Source: Microbacterium paraoxydans (GTDB lineage: Bacteria; Actinomycetota; Actinomycetes; Actinomycetales; Microbacteriaceae). Taken from it: a DNA stretch of 64,000 bases. The position numbers and the translations under genes were made by a program. The notes below the pieces were generated by a model. The model made no database searches and was not told where the DNA came from. It saw only the letters and a program-made list of their open reading frames with translations. The stretch spans positions 1,364,001 through 1,428,000 of the forward strand of contig NZ_CP064873.1 in assembly GCF_019056515.1 (NCBI RefSeq), in the 5' to 3' direction. Each line of letters opens with the position of its first letter. The first letter of the stretch is position 1. Of this stretch, positions 16,316 to 25,077 are shown in pieces.

Positions 16316-17395
16316 GTGTTCGAGTCCGTCCAGACTCTGATCGACGAGCATCGCCGGGTCCAGGAGGAGCTCTCCGACCCGGCGGTGCACGCCGACGCGG
16401 CTCGCGCCAAGCGCGTGAACCGTCGGTATGCCGAGCTGTCGCGCATCGTGGCGGCGCATGAGGCGTGGACGGCTGCCGTCGACGATCTCGAGGCGGCGCG
16501 GGAACTGGCCCGTGAGGACGAGGCCTTCGCCGCGGAGGTCCCCGCCCTCGAAGAGGGCGTGCAGGCGGCGCAGGAGCGCCTGCGGCGCCTCCTCATCCCG
16601 CGCGACCCGGACGACGCCCGCGACGTGATCATGGAGATCAAGGCGGGGGAGGGCGGCGCGGAGTCGGCCCTGTTCGCCGCGGATCTGCTGCGCATGTACG
16701 TGCAGTACGCCGCGTCGAAGGGGTGGAAGACCGAGCTGCTCGAGCGCAACGAGTCCGACCTCGGCGGCTACAAGGACGTCCAGGTCGCCATCAAGGGTTC
16801 CTCGTCCGACCCCGCACAGGGTGTCTGGGCGCATCTGAAGTACGAGGGCGGCGTGCACCGCGTGCAGCGGGTTCCCGCCACGGAGTCGCAGGGCCGCATC
16901 CACACCTCCACGACCGGCGTGCTCGTGTTCCCCGAGGTGGACGAGCCCGAGGAGATCCAGATCGATCAGAACGATCTGAAGATCGACGTGTTCCGCTCGT
17001 CGGGCCCCGGCGGACAGTCGGTGAACACCACCGACTCCGCTGTCCGCATCACGCACGTGCCCACCGGGATCGTCGTGTCGATGCAGAACGAGAAGTCGCA
17101 GCTGCAGAACCGCGAGGCGGCGATGCGGGTGCTGCGTGCCCGGCTGCTGGCCAAGCAGCAGGAGGAGCTCGATGCGGCCGCCTCGGACGCGCGCAAGTCG
17201 CAGATCCGCGGCATGGACCGCTCGGAGCGCATCCGCACCTACAACTTCCCCGAGAACCGGATCGCGGATCACCGCACCGGGTTCAAGGCGTACAACCTCG
17301 ATCAGGTCATGGACGGCGCGCTCGACCCCATCATCGAGAGCGCCATCGCCGCCGACGAAGAGGCCCGTCTGGCCGCCGTCGGCTCCGAGGGCTGA
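16316..17395 (+). CDS. prfA: Peptide chain release factor 1
   Basis: Class I release factor of 359 residues reading UAA and UAG. The stop-recognition tripeptide region is [12 protein letters not shown] (Pro-Ala-Thr). The peptidyl-tRNA hydrolysis motif GGQ lies near residues 230-232 in [20 protein letters not shown]. The N-terminal coiled domain and C-terminal domain are of normal length. GTG 16316 begins 8 nt after the rho stop, so both are likely on one transcript. The gene for the methyltransferase that modifies the GGQ glutamine (prmC) normally follows directly but is found 6 kb away at 23470. Confidence 0.97.
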   Translation: MFESVQTLIDEHRRVQEELSDPAVHADAARAKRVNRRYAELSRIVAAHEAWTAAVDDLEAARELAREDEAFAAEVPALEEGVQAAQERLRRLLIPRDPDDARDVIMEIKAGEGGAESALFAADLLRMYVQYAASKGWKTELLERNESDLGGYKDVQVAIKGSSSDPAQGVWAHLKYEGGVHRVQRVPATESQGRIHTSTTGVLVFPEVDEPEEIQIDQNDLKIDVFRSSGPGGQSVNTTDSAVRITHVPTGIVVSMQNEKSQLQNREAAMRVLRARLLAKQQEELDAAASDARKSQIRGMDRSERIRTYNFPENRIADHRTGFKAYNLDQVMDGALDPIIESAIAADEEARLAAVGSEG

Positions 17396-17413
17396 GCGGC
17401 CGCCGCGACGGCG

Positions 17414-18067
17414 TCAGGTGCGCGCGGCGTACCGGTGCTCGGGACGCCCGGTCGACCCGTAGCGCAAGCGCACCTCGACGATGGTCCGTGTGGCGAGAGC
17501 CGCGAGGTGCCGTTGCGCCGTGGCCCGGGAGATGCCGACCCGCTCGGCGACCTCCGCCGCTGAAGCCTCGCCGTCGCCGAGCGCCGCGAGCACGCGCTGC
17601 TCGGTGGCCGAGCGCGACAGGGAGACCGGCTCGCCGCCGCCGTGCAGGATCGCCAGCGCGCGGTCCACGTCCTCCTGCGTGACGGGCCGATCACCCGCGA
17701 GCAGGTTGCGGTAGCGGGTGTACCGGTCGAGGAGTCCCGTGAGAGCACGTCGGTCGAAAGGCTTCACGAGGTAACCCACGGCGCCGGCTCGCAGTGCGCG
17801 GCGCACGGTGGGCGCGTCGTCCGCGGCGGAGATGAGGATCGCGTCGACCCCGAGCTCGCGGACGAGTCCGATGCCGTCCCCGTCGGGGAGGTAGACGTCG
17901 GCGAGCAGGAGGTCGGGGCGTGTCGAGCGCACGAGGTCGCGCGCCTCGGCGCAGGACCGCGCGGTCCCGGTCACGGTGTATCCGGGCTGATCGTCCACGA
18001 TCGTCCGGTGCAGGTCAGCCACCCGGAAGTCGTCGTCGAGGATGAGCGCGCGCAGCGGTTCGGTCAT
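17414..18067 (-). CDS. Response regulator, CitB/DcuR type
   Basis: Response regulator of 217 residues. The receiver domain has the acidic pair at the N-terminus (LDDDFRVADLH), phospho-acceptor Asp57 in LLADVYLPDGDG, and Lys102 in YLVKPFD. The C-terminal half carries a winged helix-turn-helix around AAEVAERVGISRATAQRHL, as in the CitB/DcuR/DctR group that controls uptake of citrate and C4-dicarboxylates. ATG 18067 overlaps the kinase stop by four bases (ATGA). It probably activates the divergent CitMHS transporter gene at 19855 through the palindrome at 19759-19782; this target is inferred. Confidence 0.92.
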   Translation of the reverse strand: MTEPLRALILDDDFRVADLHRTIVDDQPGYTVTGTARSCAEARDLVRSTRPDLLLADVYLPDGDGIGLVRELGVDAILISAADDAPTVRRALRAGAVGYLVKPFDRRALTGLLDRYTRYRNLLAGDRPVTQEDVDRALAILHGGGEPVSLSRSATEQRVLAALGDGEASAAEVAERVGISRATAQRHLAALATRTIVEVRLRYGSTGRPEHRYAART

Positions 18068-19707
18068 CGGTCCTCCTTCGGGACACGCGGAGCGGGGTCG
18101 ACGGCATCCCCGAGCCGGGCGGCGAAGACCGCGCCGTGATCGGGACCGCCGGAGTCGATGATCCAGAGGTCGCCGCCGCTGCGGCGGGCGATCTCCGTCG
18201 CGAGCGGCAGTCCGATGCCGTGTCCGTGCACGGAGTCCGCGCTCCCGTCGTCGGCGTGCGGCCGGGGGTCGGACGGGCGGAGCCCCTCGCCGGAGTCGGC
18301 CACCGTGACGACGAGCGCGTCACCGTCGCTCAGCACCGAGACCTCCACCCACCGCGGCTCCCGCGCGCCCGCGACGGCGGCCACGACCGCGTTGTCCACG
18401 AGGTTGCCCAGCACGCTGGCCACGTCCTCCGCTCGACGGACGGTGCCGATCACCTGGGTGTCCGCCGCGATCCGCAGGGCGACGCCCCGTTCGGCGGCCT
18501 CGACGCCCTTGGCTCCGAGGAAGGCGTGCAGGAACGGGTCGCCCACGAGGTCGAGTCCGGTGACGGGGAACGCCACCGGACCGCGGCTCACCAGCTCGTC
18601 GAGGAACGCCCTGGCGTCGTCGACGCGACCGGCGTCGATGAGGCCCGCGGCCACATGGAGGCGGTTCGCGAACTCGTGGCGTTGGACACGCAGCGCGGAG
18701 GTCATCGTCCGGACGGCCTCCAGTCGCTCGGTCAGGGCGATGAGGTCGGTGCGGTCGCGCACGATCAGCACATCGCCGAGCGCGCGCCCGTCGCGTCGCA
18801 CCGCGCGCGACTCGAGGTACAGCATCCGGTCGCCCACGACGGCCTCCGCGCGGTCGCGAGCCCCGGTGGCGGTGTCGCGCACGACAGGGGGGAGGGGAAG
18901 CGCGTCCACGGTGCGGCCGACCGGATCGTGGAGCCCGAGAAGCCGGTCCGCCGCGGCATTGCTCACGCGCACGACGCCGTCCTGATCGACCGCGAGCACG
19001 CCGTCGCCGACGCCGTCGAGCACCGCCGTCTGATTCTGCACGAGGGCGACCAGCTCCTCGGGCTGCACGCCGATGGTCAACCGTTCCCAGCGCCGGCGCA
19101 GGAGGAGGAAGGTCAGGAGGGCGAGGGCGAGCGCGCCGGCGGCGGTCAGACCGAGAGCGGCGAGCAGCGGCGGCAGGTCGTCGAAGACGCCGTTGCGCTC
19201 GAACCCGACGCTGATCTCGCCGACCGGCGTGCCGGAGTCGTCGCGCACCGGCACCTTCGCGCGGGCGGACTCGCCGAGCGTGCCGGTCTGCCAGTCGACC
19301 ACCTCGCGTCCCGCCAGCACCGCGGCGAACGGGGTGCTCACGACCTCGCCGATCCGCGAGGGCAGCGGATGGGCGAGTCGGATGCCTTCATCGTCCGTGA
19401 TGACGACGAACAGGGCCCCGGTGCGGGCCATGACGTCGGTGGCGATCTGCTGCAGGTCTCCGTCGCGCAGCGCCTCCGCGTCCGGCTCGTCGTCCGACGC
19501 GGAGATGGCGGCGACCGCCGCCCGCACCTGCGCGTCCTCGGCCAGGGTCCTCGCGATGCCGAGCGCGGTCGACTCCGCCTCGGCGCGCAGCTGCTGGACC
19601 GCGAGGGCGAGGTACACGCCCGTGCACAGCGTCACGACGAGGGCGACGGCGGCGAGGTGCAGCAGCAGCGCGCGGGTCGCGAACCGGACCCGTCTCCGCG
19701 GGGACAT
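18064..19707 (-). CDS. Sensor histidine kinase, CitA/DcuS type
   Basis: Membrane sensor kinase of 547 residues. The first transmembrane helix lies at about residues 12-37. An extracytoplasmic PAC-type domain follows (about 40-175), holding the ligand pocket. A second helix lies at about 177-203, then a cytoplasmic PAS domain (from about 225). The kinase core has phospho-His near residue 344 in RVQRHEFANRLHVAAGL, N box NLVDNAVVAAV and G boxes DSGEGL and GHGIGLPLA. This is the CitA/DcuS layout for citrate or dicarboxylate sensing. ATG 19707 is preceded by GAGGAGGTG; the TTG 21 bases upstream is rejected. Confidence 0.92.
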   Translation of the reverse strand: MSPRRRVRFATRALLLHLAAVALVVTLCTGVYLALAVQQLRAEAESTALGIARTLAEDAQVRAAVAAISASDDEPDAEALRDGDLQQIATDVMARTGALFVVITDDEGIRLAHPLPSRIGEVVSTPFAAVLAGREVVDWQTGTLGESARAKVPVRDDSGTPVGEISVGFERNGVFDDLPPLLAALGLTAAGALALALLTFLLLRRRWERLTIGVQPEELVALVQNQTAVLDGVGDGVLAVDQDGVVRVSNAAADRLLGLHDPVGRTVDALPLPPVVRDTATGARDRAEAVVGDRMLYLESRAVRRDGRALGDVLIVRDRTDLIALTERLEAVRTMTSALRVQRHEFANRLHVAAGLIDAGRVDDARAFLDELVSRGPVAFPVTGLDLVGDPFLHAFLGAKGVEAAERGVALRIAADTQVIGTVRRAEDVASVLGNLVDNAVVAAVAGAREPRWVEVSVLSDGDALVVTVADSGEGLRPSDPRPHADDGSADSVHGHGIGLPLATEIARRSGGDLWIIDSGGPDHGAVFAARLGDAVDPAPRVPKEDR

Positions 19708-19758
19708 CGACACCTCCTCGACGCGCAATATGCGCAGAAGTCACGGTACGCGCACAAG

Positions 19759-19782
19759 GCGCGGTTATGCGGCATACCGCGC
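19759..19782. promoter_or_regulatory. Palindrome upstream of the CitMHS gene, candidate response-regulator site
   Basis: GCGCGG-T-TATGC-G-GCATA-CCGCGC is an 11-bp inverted repeat with one bulged T. Its centre is about 31 bp upstream of the TAGCCT hexamer (19802), which is where an activator would bind. A second short palindrome GCGCA-ATA-TGCGC lies at 19723-19735, close to the kinase start. Confidence 0.5.
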
Positions 19783-19801
19783 TCGGCGTCTCCGGATTCC
19801 C

Positions 19802-19807
19802 TAGCCT
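19802..19807 (+). promoter_or_regulatory. -10 hexamer TAGCCT for the CitMHS transporter gene
   Basis: TAGCCT lies 47 nt before ATG 19855. The gene therefore has a short leader with its own GAAGGAG site, unlike the leaderless genes. Confidence 0.5.
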
Positions 19808-19854
19808 CGTCAGGATCCGTCAGCGATGACGGAGCGACGACGAAGGAGTCACGC

Positions 19855-21402
19855 ATGTTCCACGCATCGACCGCGCTGATCGCTGCCGCCGAGGAGGAGG
19901 CACCGACCTACGACGTGGCCTTCGTGCCGCCGGAGGGTGTGCTCGTCATCCTCGGCTTCACGATGGTCCTCGTGTTCATGACGCTGATCATGACCAAGCG
20001 CCTCACCCCGATGGTGGCCCTGATCCTCGTGCCGACCGCCTTCGGGCTCTTCGCGGGAGCAGGGCTCGGGCTCGGCGACATGATCCTCGACTCGATCGGC
20101 ACCATGGCGCCCACGGCCGCGCTGCTGATGTTCGCGATCATGTTCTTCGGCATCATGATCGACGTCGGCCTCTTCGATCCCCTCATCCGGCTGATCACGC
20201 GGGTGCTCGGCGACGACCCCGCGAAGGTGGTGCTCGGGACGGCGATCCTCGCGGGCGCGGTGTCCCTCGACGGCGACGGCTCGACGACCTTCATCATCAC
20301 GACCTCCGCGATGCTGCCCATCTACCTCCGCCTCGGCATGAGCCCCGTCGTCCTCACCTGTGTCGCCGGCCTCATGAACGGCACGCTCAACATCGTCCCG
20401 TGGGGCGGCCCGACCGTGCGCGCCGCGACCGCGCTCGGTGTCCAGCCGACGGAGATCTTCGTGCCGATGCTCCCCGCCCTCGGCGCAGGCATCGTCGTGA
20501 CGCTCGGCTTCGCCTGGCTCCTCGGGCTGGGGGAGCGGCGGCGTCTGGGGCGGATCGACGCGGACGGCCGGCTCACCGGAGCCGACGGCGGCGTCCTCTC
20601 CTCGGTGCCCCGGATCTTCCGCGGCGCCGAGCTCAAGCCGGGCGCTCGTGCCTCGCTGCGCACCGGCAACCTCGTCGTCGTCGCCGGCGGACACGCTCCG
20701 GTCGCCGCCGGGAGCGTCGACCCCGCGGACACGGCGATGGCCGACACCATGCTGGATCCCGCCCGCCCGACCCTGCGTCCGCGGCTGATCTGGTTCAACC
20801 TCCTCCTGACCGTCGCGGTCATGGTGCTCCTGGTGATCGACATCCTTCCGCTGCCCTACGTGTTCATGGTCGGCGCGGGCATCGCGCTCGTCGTCAACTT
20901 CCGCGGCATCAAGGACCAGGCGGCGGAGATCGTCGCGCACGCCCCGAGCATCGTCGGTGTCGTGTCGATGGTCATCGCCGCCGGCGTCCTCGTGGGGGTC
21001 CTCTCCGGCACCGGCATGGTCGACGCGATGGCGACGTGGATCACGAACGTGCTGCCGCCCGCACTCGGCCCGTTCCTCGCCCCGATCACGGGCGTGCTGT
21101 CCATCCCGTTCACGTTCTTCATGTCGAACGACGCCTTCTACTTCGGGATCCTCCCCGTGCTCGCCCAGAGCGCGGCGAACTTCGGCATCGATCCGGTCGA
21201 GATGGCCAGGGCCTCGATCACCGGGCAGCCGGTGCATCTGCAGAGCCCGCTCGTGCCCGCGATCCTGCTGCTCGTCTCCCTCGCCGGGGTGAACCTCGGA
21301 GACCACCATCGCAAGGTGCTGTGGCGCGCGGTCATCGTGTCGCTCGTGATGCTGGGGATCGGCATCCTGGTCGGTGCCGTCCCGTTCTTCGTCGCGCAAT
21401 GA
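19855..21402 (+). CDS. CitMHS-family citrate:cation symporter
   Basis: Transporter of 515 residues with about twelve hydrophobic segments, somewhat longer than typical CitM/CitH proteins because of a hydrophilic loop of about 90 residues near the middle. Family-like segments include VSLDGDGSTTFIITTSAMLP, NIVPWGGPT and FTFFMSNDAFYFGILP. Members take up citrate complexed with Mg2+ or Ca2+ together with protons. The divergent CitA/CitB-type two-component system supports a citrate or tricarboxylate role. ATG 19855 follows GAAGGAG. No citrate lyase or other catabolic gene lies beside it. Confidence 0.9.
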   Translation: MFHASTALIAAAEEEAPTYDVAFVPPEGVLVILGFTMVLVFMTLIMTKRLTPMVALILVPTAFGLFAGAGLGLGDMILDSIGTMAPTAALLMFAIMFFGIMIDVGLFDPLIRLITRVLGDDPAKVVLGTAILAGAVSLDGDGSTTFIITTSAMLPIYLRLGMSPVVLTCVAGLMNGTLNIVPWGGPTVRAATALGVQPTEIFVPMLPALGAGIVVTLGFAWLLGLGERRRLGRIDADGRLTGADGGVLSSVPRIFRGAELKPGARASLRTGNLVVVAGGHAPVAAGSVDPADTAMADTMLDPARPTLRPRLIWFNLLLTVAVMVLLVIDILPLPYVFMVGAGIALVVNFRGIKDQAAEIVAHAPSIVGVVSMVIAAGVLVGVLSGTGMVDAMATWITNVLPPALGPFLAPITGVLSIPFTFFMSNDAFYFGILPVLAQSAANFGIDPVEMARASITGQPVHLQSPLVPAILLLVSLAGVNLGDHHRKVLWRAVIVSLVMLGIGILVGAVPFFVAQ

Positions 21403-21421
21403 CCGCGCCCCGGTGCCGCGC

Positions 21422-21427
21422 TAGGCT
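21422..21427 (+). promoter_or_regulatory. -10 hexamer TAGGCT, 6 nt before GTG 21434
   Basis: TAGGCT-CGCCCC-GTG, leaderless type. Confidence 0.6.
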
Positions 21428-21433
21428 CGCCCC

Positions 21434-21868
21434 GTGATCACACTCCTGTATCGCGGCCTGATGTACCTCGTGTCGGCCGGCCTCGGTCTGCTGGCGGCGG
21501 ACCTCCTCCTCGACGGTTTCCAGATCCAGTGGGACCAGTGGTGGGGGTTCGTCGTGTGCATCGTCGTGTTCGCCGTGCTGCAGAGCGTTCTGTCGCCGTG
21601 GGTCAGCAGGCTCGCCGACCGCTATGCGCCCGTGCTCATGGGCGGCATCGGGATCTTCTCCACGCTCATCGCCCTCATGGTCGTCGTGCTGCTTCCCATC
21701 GGGGGCCTGCGCATCGTCGACCTGACCGGGTGGCTGCTGGGCGCCGTCATCGTCTGGCTCGTGACGGCGCTCGGCAGCGTGCTGCTGCCGCTCATCTTCC
21801 TGCGGCGCCGGATGGAGGGCCGCAGCGGCCGTCGCTCGGGTCGAAGGGCTGCGCGTCAGATGGAGTAG
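21434..21868 (+). CDS. Phage holin family-like four-helix membrane protein
   Basis: Small membrane protein of 144 residues with four predicted helices (about 5-25, 33-52, 66-88 and 97-122) and a strongly basic C-terminal tail ([19 protein letters not shown]). The layout matches the family annotated as phage holin or mycobacterial 4-TMS holin-like. These proteins are encoded on chromosomes, and a lytic role is not shown for them. GTG 21434 is leaderless. Its last 13 bases overlap the 3' end of cysE on the opposite strand, so the two transcripts converge. Confidence 0.75.
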   Translation: MITLLYRGLMYLVSAGLGLLAADLLLDGFQIQWDQWWGFVVCIVVFAVLQSVLSPWVSRLADRYAPVLMGGIGIFSTLIALMVVVLLPIGGLRIVDLTGWLLGAVIVWLVTALGSVLLPLIFLRRRMEGRSGRRSGRRAARQME

Positions 21869-22425
21869 TCCGGGGCGGTCAGCAGCGCCCTGGTGTCCTC
21901 ACCGGCGGTCCGCTGACGCGGCTTCGCCGGCACACCCACGAGCACGCTGTCGGCGGGGGCGTCCTTGGTGACCACGGCGTTGGCGCCCACCACCGAACGG
22001 GCTCCGACCGTGACGGGGCCGAGGATCTTCGCCCCCGCGCCCACGGCCACGCCGTCCTGCAGGGTGGGGTGCCGCTTGCCGACGTCCCTGGTCCGGCCGC
22101 CGAGGGTCACACCGTGGTACATCAGCACGTCATCACCGATCTCCGCCGTCTCGCCGATGACGACGCCCATGCCGTGATCGATGAAGAAGCGTCGGCCGAT
22201 CCGGGCGCCGGGATGGATCTCGACGCCCGTCAGCCACCGGGCGACCTGCGACCCGGTGCGGGCGAGGAGCCGGAGGCGCCGCCGCCACAGCGCGTGCGAG
22301 ATGCGGTGCGCCCAGATGGCGTGCAGCCCCGGGTAGAGCAGCGCGACCTCGACCGCGGTGCGCGCGGCCGGGTCGCGAAGGCGCGCGGCGGCGATGTCCT
22401 CGCGCATTCGCCCGATCATGCCCAT
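21856..22425 (-). CDS. cysE: Serine O-acetyltransferase
   Basis: Acetyl-CoA:L-serine O-acetyltransferase of 189 residues, making O-acetylserine for CysK. It has the short EpsC-type form without the longer N-terminal helical domain of E. coli CysE. The left-handed beta-helix hexapeptide repeats begin at about residue 68, with the active-site segment [27 protein letters not shown], and [20 protein letters not shown]. The ending APDYSI includes the C-terminal isoleucine expected to dock into CysK. ATG 22425 lies 8 nt after the cysK stop with GAGG upstream. Alternative ATGs occur at 22419 and 22407. Confidence 0.95.
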   Translation of the reverse strand: MGMIGRMREDIAAARLRDPAARTAVEVALLYPGLHAIWAHRISHALWRRRLRLLARTGSQVARWLTGVEIHPGARIGRRFFIDHGMGVVIGETAEIGDDVLMYHGVTLGGRTRDVGKRHPTLQDGVAVGAGAKILGPVTVGARSVVGANAVVTKDAPADSVLVGVPAKPRQRTAGEDTRALLTAPDYSI

Positions 22426-22433
22426 CGACGACC

Positions 22434-23372
22434 TCAGTCCTCGCGCAGATCCTCGAACAGGGCGGTGGAGAGGTACCGCTCGCCGGTGTCCGGGATGATC
22501 ACGACGATGGTCTTGCCGGCGTTCTCCGGGCGCGCGGCGACGGTCAGCGCGGCCGAGACGGCGGCACCGGAGGACATGCCGACCAGCAGACCCTCCTTCG
22601 CCGCGAGCGCGCGGGCCACGCGCAGCGAGTCCTCGAACTCCGCCGTGATGATCTCGTCGAGCACCTCGCGGTCGAGCACGTCGGGCACGAAGTTCGGGCC
22701 GATGCCCTGGATCTTGTGCGGTCCGGGGTGCCCTTCGGTCAGGACGGGGGAGTCCTTGGGTTCGACGGCGATGACCTGGACCTCGGGCTTCGCCGCCTTC
22801 AGGGCCTGGCCGGTGCCGGTGACCGTGCCGCCCGTGCCCACGCCGGCGATGAAGATGTCGACCGCGCCGTCGGTGTCGCGCAGGATCTCCTGCGCCGTGG
22901 TCTCGCGGTGGATCTGCGGGTTCGCCGCGTTCTCGAACTGGCGGATCCAGATGGCGCCCGGGGTCTCGTCGACGATGCGCTTGACCTCCTCGATCGCCCC
23001 CTTCATGCCCTTCGTGGGGTCGGTGAGGACGATCTCCGCGCCGAACGCCTTGAGCAGCACGCGGCGCTCCTTCGACATCGAGGCGGGCATCGTGAGGATG
23101 ACGCGGTAGCCGCGCGCGGCGCCCACCATGGCGAGGGCGATGCCGGTGTTGCCGCTCGTCGACTCCACGATGGTCCCGCCGGGGGCGAGCTCGCCGGCGG
23201 CCTCGGCGGCGTTGATCATGGCGATGCCGATGCGGTCCTTCACGCTGGACGCCGGGTTGTAGTACTCGAGCTTCGCGAGCACGGTGGCGCCGAGGCCCTC
23301 GGTCACGCGGTTGAGGCGGACGAGCGGGGTGTTCCCGAAAGCGGTGGTGATGTCGGGGTGGATGCCGGACAT
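22434..23372 (-). CDS. cysK: Cysteine synthase A (O-acetylserine sulfhydrylase)
   Basis: PLP enzyme of 312 residues making L-cysteine from O-acetylserine and sulfide. The PLP lysine is Lys45 in [11 protein letters not shown], and the substrate loop is TSGNTGIAL. The phosphate-binding loop is [10 protein letters not shown]. The C-terminal SSGAA motif contacts the pyridine ring. ATG 23372 is preceded by AGGAAGG. It forms an operon with cysE directly downstream, and the two proteins are expected to assemble as the cysteine synthase complex. The pair sits between prfA and prmC, genes that are usually adjacent. Confidence 0.96.
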   Translation of the reverse strand: MSGIHPDITTAFGNTPLVRLNRVTEGLGATVLAKLEYYNPASSVKDRIGIAMINAAEAAGELAPGGTIVESTSGNTGIALAMVGAARGYRVILTMPASMSKERRVLLKAFGAEIVLTDPTKGMKGAIEEVKRIVDETPGAIWIRQFENAANPQIHRETTAQEILRDTDGAVDIFIAGVGTGGTVTGTGQALKAAKPEVQVIAVEPKDSPVLTEGHPGPHKIQGIGPNFVPDVLDREVLDEIITAEFEDSLRVARALAAKEGLLVGMSSGAAVSAALTVAARPENAGKTIVVIIPDTGERYLSTALFEDLRED

Positions 23373-23457
23373 GGGGGAGCCTTCCTGTGCGGGTGCGCTG
23401 CCGATCCAGCCTAGGCGAGCGCGATGGGGGACGGGGCATTGTGACGGTCGCGCACTC

Positions 23458-23463
23458 TACGCT
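23458..23463 (+). promoter_or_regulatory. -10 hexamer TACGCT, 6 nt before ATG 23470
   Basis: TACGCT-GGAGCC-ATG, leaderless type, for prmC. Confidence 0.55.
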
Positions 23464-23469
23464 GGAGCC

Positions 23470-24329
23470 ATGCCCGACCTCTCCCTCGCCGCCGCCGTGC
23501 GCGCCGCGGCGCAGCGTCTCGCCGACGCCGGCGTGCCCGACCCCCTCGTCGATGCGGAGCTGCTCGCCGGACACGTCCGCGGACAGCGCAGGGGAGAGGT
23601 GCAGGCGGCGGTGATCCGCGGCGACCGGCTCACCGATGACGACGCGGCGGCGCTGGACGCCCTCGTCGACCGCCGCGCGCGCAGGGAGCCGTTGCAGCAC
23701 CTCACCGGAACCGCGCCGTTCCGGCACCTGGAGCTCGCGGTCGGCCCTGGCGTCTTCGTCCCGCGTCCCGAGACGGAGACGGTGGTGCAGTACGCGATCG
23801 ACGCTCTCCTGGGTTCGGGGGAGCCGTCACCGATCGGGGTCGACCTCGGCACCGGCAGCGGCGCGATCGCGCTCGCGATGGCCACCGAGGTGCCGCACGC
23901 CCGGGTGTACGCCGCTGAGCTCTCTCCGGAGGCGCACGCCTGGGCCCGACGCAACGTCGCTGGCGTCGAGAACCTCACCCTCGTGCTCTCGGACCTGGCA
24001 GACGCGTTCCCCGAGCTCGACGGCACCGCGAGCGTCGTCATCTCCAACCCGCCGTACGTGCCGGCGCAGGCGATCCCCCGCGATCCGGAGGTCCGGCTGT
24101 TCGATCCGGCGCTGGCCCTCTACGGCGGAGAGGACGGTCTCGACGTCGTCCGCGTCCTCAGCACGCGCGCACTGCGACTGCTCCGGCCCGGGGGACGCTG
24201 GTGATCGAGCACGGTGAGCTGCAGGGCGCTCCGATCCGGGAGCTGCTCGCGGCGGACGGCTGGCGGGCCGCGGCCACCCATCGCGATCTGACGCTGCGCG
24301 ATCGCGCCACCACCGCCGTGCGTCCCTGA
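23470..24329 (+). pseudogene. prmC: Release factor glutamine methyltransferase PrmC, interrupted by a one-base frameshift
   Basis: SAM-dependent methyltransferase that methylates the GGQ glutamine of RF1/RF2. From ATG 23470 the frame shows the N-terminal helical domain, the SAM motif VDLGTGSGAIALAMA and the catalytic NPPY motif (SNPPYVP). It stops early at TGA 24202-24204 after RLLRPGGRW. One extra G in the GGGGG run at 24190-24194 would restore RPGGTLVIEHGEL and carry the frame on to TGA 24327-24329, giving a full-length product of about 286 residues. The lost C-terminus includes the final strands of the fold. A homopolymer sequencing error is as likely as a true mutation. Confidence 0.85.
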
Positions 24330-24366
24330 TCAGAAGACGTCGAGCTCGTCCCGAACCCGCCCCGCG

Positions 24367-24372
24367 TAGAAT
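24367..24372 (+). promoter_or_regulatory. -10 hexamer TAGAAT for tsaC
   Basis: TAGAAT lies 9 nt before ATG 24382. A very short or absent leader is expected. Confidence 0.5.
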
Positions 24373-24381
24373 CGAACCGTC

Positions 24382-25077
24382 ATGTCCCCCATCTTCGACT
24401 GCAGCGACGAGGCGCAGCTCCTCGCCGGGATGCGCAACGCGCGTCAGGCGATCGGCCGCGGCGACCTCATCGTCATCCCCACCGACACCGTCTACGGCGT
24501 CGCCGCCGACGCCTTCTCGCCGCCCGCGGTGCAGCGCCTCCTGGATGCCAAGGGGCGCGGCCGCAATCAGCCGCCGCCCGTTCTCGTCGGCACGAAGGAG
24601 ACGCTGACGGCCCTCGCGGAGGAGGTCCCGGAGCCGGTCCAGCGCCTCGTCGACGCGTTCTGGCCCGGCGGCCTCACGATCGTCCTTCCCGCGCAGCCCT
24701 CGCTGGTGTGGGACCTGGGGGAGACCAGGGGGACCGTGGCCGTGCGCATGCCCGAGGGGCGCGTGGTTCTCGAACTGCTGGCCGAGACCGGGCCGCTCGC
24801 GGTGTCCAGCGCCAACCTCACCGGGAAGGCGGCGGCGATCTCCGCGCTCGACGCCGAGAAGATGCTGGGCGACAGCGTCGCCGTGTATCTGGACGACGGC
24901 ATGAGCAGGAACGGCGTCGCGTCCACGATCATCGACGCCACCTCGCTCGTCCGCCGCGCCTCCGACGCCGAGCCGGGCGTGGTCCGGGTCCTGCGGGACG
25001 GCGTGGTGACGAGAGAGCAGCTGCGCGAGGTCCTGGGCGATCTGCTCGAGCCGGAGCCGCAGGACGGGGATTCGTGA
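24382..25077 (+). CDS. tsaC: L-threonylcarbamoyladenylate synthase (TsaC/Sua5/YrdC)
   Basis: Enzyme of 231 residues making threonylcarbamoyl-AMP from threonine, bicarbonate and ATP, the first step of the t6A modification at tRNA position 37. The YrdC fold is clear: IPTDTVYGVAADAF near residue 32, AKGRGRNQPPPVLV (the K-R-N substrate loop), WPGGLTIVLP and PLAVSSANLTG. It lacks the extra C-terminal Sua5 domain. The gene follows prmC, as in mycobacteria, and its TGA overlaps the GTG of the next gene by four bases. Confidence 0.93.
   Translation: MSPIFDCSDEAQLLAGMRNARQAIGRGDLIVIPTDTVYGVAADAFSPPAVQRLLDAKGRGRNQPPPVLVGTKETLTALAEEVPEPVQRLVDAFWPGGLTIVLPAQPSLVWDLGETRGTVAVRMPEGRVVLELLAETGPLAVSSANLTGKAAAISALDAEKMLGDSVAVYLDDGMSRNGVASTIIDATSLVRRASDAEPGVVRVLRDGVVTREQLREVLGDLLEPEPQDGDS

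Noticed and set aside
21434-21868. Holin-like gene as a sign of prophage
   Set aside because: No other phage gene is near, and this four-helix family is a normal chromosomal membrane protein in actinobacteria.
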